Of a stretch of 5,945 bases of DNA, positions 4,925-5,945 are shown one piece after another (positions within the stretch are counted from its first letter, which is position 1; each line of letters starts with the position of its first letter). This DNA is from JBBRLA01 sp038231615. GTDB lineage: Bacteria; Myxococcota_A; Polyangia; Palsa-1104; JAEUJZ01. The stretch spans positions 1 through 5,945 of the forward strand of contig JBBRLA010000553.1 in assembly GCA_038231615.1 (NCBI GenBank). Reading direction: 5' to 3'. The notes beneath the pieces are model-generated. The model was not told the origin of the DNA and ran no database searches. It saw nothing but the letters and a program-made list of their open reading frames with translations. A program made the translations under genes and the position numbers.

Positions 4925-5911
4925 ATGAATGTAGCCACCGCGGTCGGCTTGACCGCCGCGCCCGTTTTCGCCCACGCAGGGGGCGGCATCGCCGCGTTGC
5001 TCGGTCCCCTGGGGGCGCTGGGCAGTTCGCTGACGTGGGCCTACGGGTCGTCGATCTATGCCAGGGAGGCGCGCAGGGTGGGCGCGGTGGAGGTCAACCT
5101 GGCCCGGGCGGTCATCGTCCTGCCGCTTTTCGTCATGTGCGCCGCCCTTTTGCCGGGGGAGCAGGGAATCAGGGACATCGGCGGGGACCGGCTTTTGTGG
5201 CTCTGCTTGTCGGTGGTGTGCTCGTATGGGGTCGGCGACCTGCTCTTCTACCTGGCGGCGATCAGGCTGACCACCTCGACGGCGCTGGCCATCGCCTCGG
5301 TGTCCCCGGTGTGGGCCGTGCTGGCCGGGGTACTGAGCCTGGGCGAGGTGGTCAGCCCGGCGCGGGCCGCGGGGACCGCCTGCTGCATCGCGGGGGTGGC
5401 GTGGCTGGTGCTCTTGCGCCCCGGGTCGGCGGAGACCGAGGCGCGGTCCCGGAAGACTTCCCTTGTCGGAGTGGCGCTGGCGGTCGCGGCCTCGCTCTTC
5501 TGGGCGGGAAACACCTATACGACCCGGCGGGGCGCGTCGGGGCTGCCGCTTTTTCTGACCAACGCGATCCGCTATGCGGTGGCGCTCCTGATGCTGGGCA
5601 CGCAGCGAGGTTTGATCGCCCTTAAGGATCGCTGGGGCACCCAGGGTAAGGCGAAGCGGGAGACGATCTTCTGGCCCCCGCGGCGGCTGCTGGCGTTTTC
5701 CGGGACGGCGCTGATCGAGGCGTTCTTCGGCAGCTCGATCTTCGTGTATGGGCTGTCTCATACCGATCTCAGTGTCGCGGCACCGCTTGTGTCCCTCTCG
5801 CCGCTCTTCGCCGTGCCCATCGGGCTGATGCTGGGGACCGAGATGCTCGACCTGCGCCGGATCTGTGCCATCTGTGTCACCGTGGCCGGGGTGGTGCTGC
5901 TGGTGGCATAG
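4925..5911 (+). CDS. EamA/DMT-superfamily transporter with ten predicted membrane helices
   Basis: The product is an inner-membrane permease of the drug/metabolite transporter superfamily, with 328 residues, normal for the ten-helix EamA type. Hydrophobic segments lie near 22-46, 57-76, 89-112, 117-140, 146-164, 180-198, 207-225, 254-276, 283-304 and 310-327. The two halves are related: S-V-S-P-V-W-A-V-L-A-G-V in helix 4 matches S-L-S-P-L-F-A-V-P-I-G-L in helix 9, each followed by a conserved G-E or T-E, the classic EamA duplication. The charged linker at 168-178 separates the halves, and a second basic loop lies at 227-253. The substrate cannot be read from sequence; family members move amino acids, nucleotides or metabolites. 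The ATG at 4925 is the first in-frame Met, because an in-frame TAG lies at 4910-4912. No strong ribosome site precedes it. It follows the thiolase stop by 74 bases on the same strand, so co-transcription is possible but no functional link is evident. Confidence 0.92.
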   Translation: MNVATAVGLTAAPVFAHAGGGIAALLGPLGALGSSLTWAYGSSIYAREARRVGAVEVNLARAVIVLPLFVMCAALLPGEQGIRDIGGDRLLWLCLSVVCSYGVGDLLFYLAAIRLTTSTALAIASVSPVWAVLAGVLSLGEVVSPARAAGTACCIAGVAWLVLLRPGSAETEARSRKTSLVGVALAVAASLFWAGNTYTTRRGASGLPLFLTNAIRYAVALLMLGTQRGLIALKDRWGTQGKAKRETIFWPPRRLLAFSGTALIEAFFGSSIFVYGLSHTDLSVAAPLVSLSPLFAVPIGLMLGTEMLDLRRICAICVTVAGVVLLVA

Positions 5912-5945
5912 GCCGACGATGAAGACGATCAGGCCGCGGAGGACC

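Noticed and set aside
4784..5761. Minus-strand open frame of 325 codons opposite the transporter
   Set aside because: Its Arg/Pro/Gln-rich composition is typical of a shadow; the plus strand encodes ten clear membrane helices with an EamA duplication.
5919..5945. Possible start of a next plus-strand gene (ATG followed by KTIRPRRT), or a hydrophobic frame on the minus strand
   Set aside because: Nine codons with no ribosome site on plus, and an equally open frame on minus, are too little to decide between.

Overview
The window is very GC-rich bacterial chromosome, with G or C at most third codon positions. It carries three lipoprotein genes with lipobox signals, one of them a cysteine-module protein, and a candidate -24/-12 (sigma-54) promoter. 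I infer a large-genome, Gram-negative, delta-proteobacterial or Myxococcota-like host. Nothing in the window proves the taxon.

Layout, left to right. Positions 1-141 (minus) hold the first 47 codons of an unidentified protein with an amphipathic N-terminus leading into a membrane segment. Positions 289-969 (minus) encode a 226-residue lipoprotein with six small four-cysteine modules in three pairs. The 333-base divergent spacer 970-1302 is the richest non-coding stretch. It has a near-consensus -24/-12 promoter pointing at the cysteine lipoprotein, a 16-nt perfect hairpin, a GTTCAC/GTGAAC dyad about 105 bases upstream of the predicted transcript start, and two further hairpins. Positions 1303-1977 (plus) encode a 224-residue lipoprotein that looks like an internal duplication. 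It converges on a PHP-type metallohydrolase lipoprotein (2070-3623, minus). The 92 bases between their stop codons are almost wholly a 30-bp tandem repeat.

The PHP gene diverges from a complete FadA-type thiolase (3690-4850, plus). Their 66-base spacer is symmetric about a palindromic TTGCAA, and the minus side has a good promoter with its -10 only seven bases from the ATG. A complete ten-helix EamA/DMT transporter (4925-5911, plus) follows the thiolase at a 74-base distance and may be co-transcribed. The last 34 bases are too short to assign.

The genes do not form one evident pathway. The left two thirds is a group of separately transcribed cell-envelope lipoproteins, and the right third holds ordinary metabolic and transport genes. 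I see no mobile element, CRISPR array, tRNA, rRNA, toxin-antitoxin pair or defence locus, and no convincing evidence of a new multi-gene system. The most unusual items are the stop-to-stop tandem repeat, the mirror-symmetric divergent promoter region and the putative sigma-54 control region.
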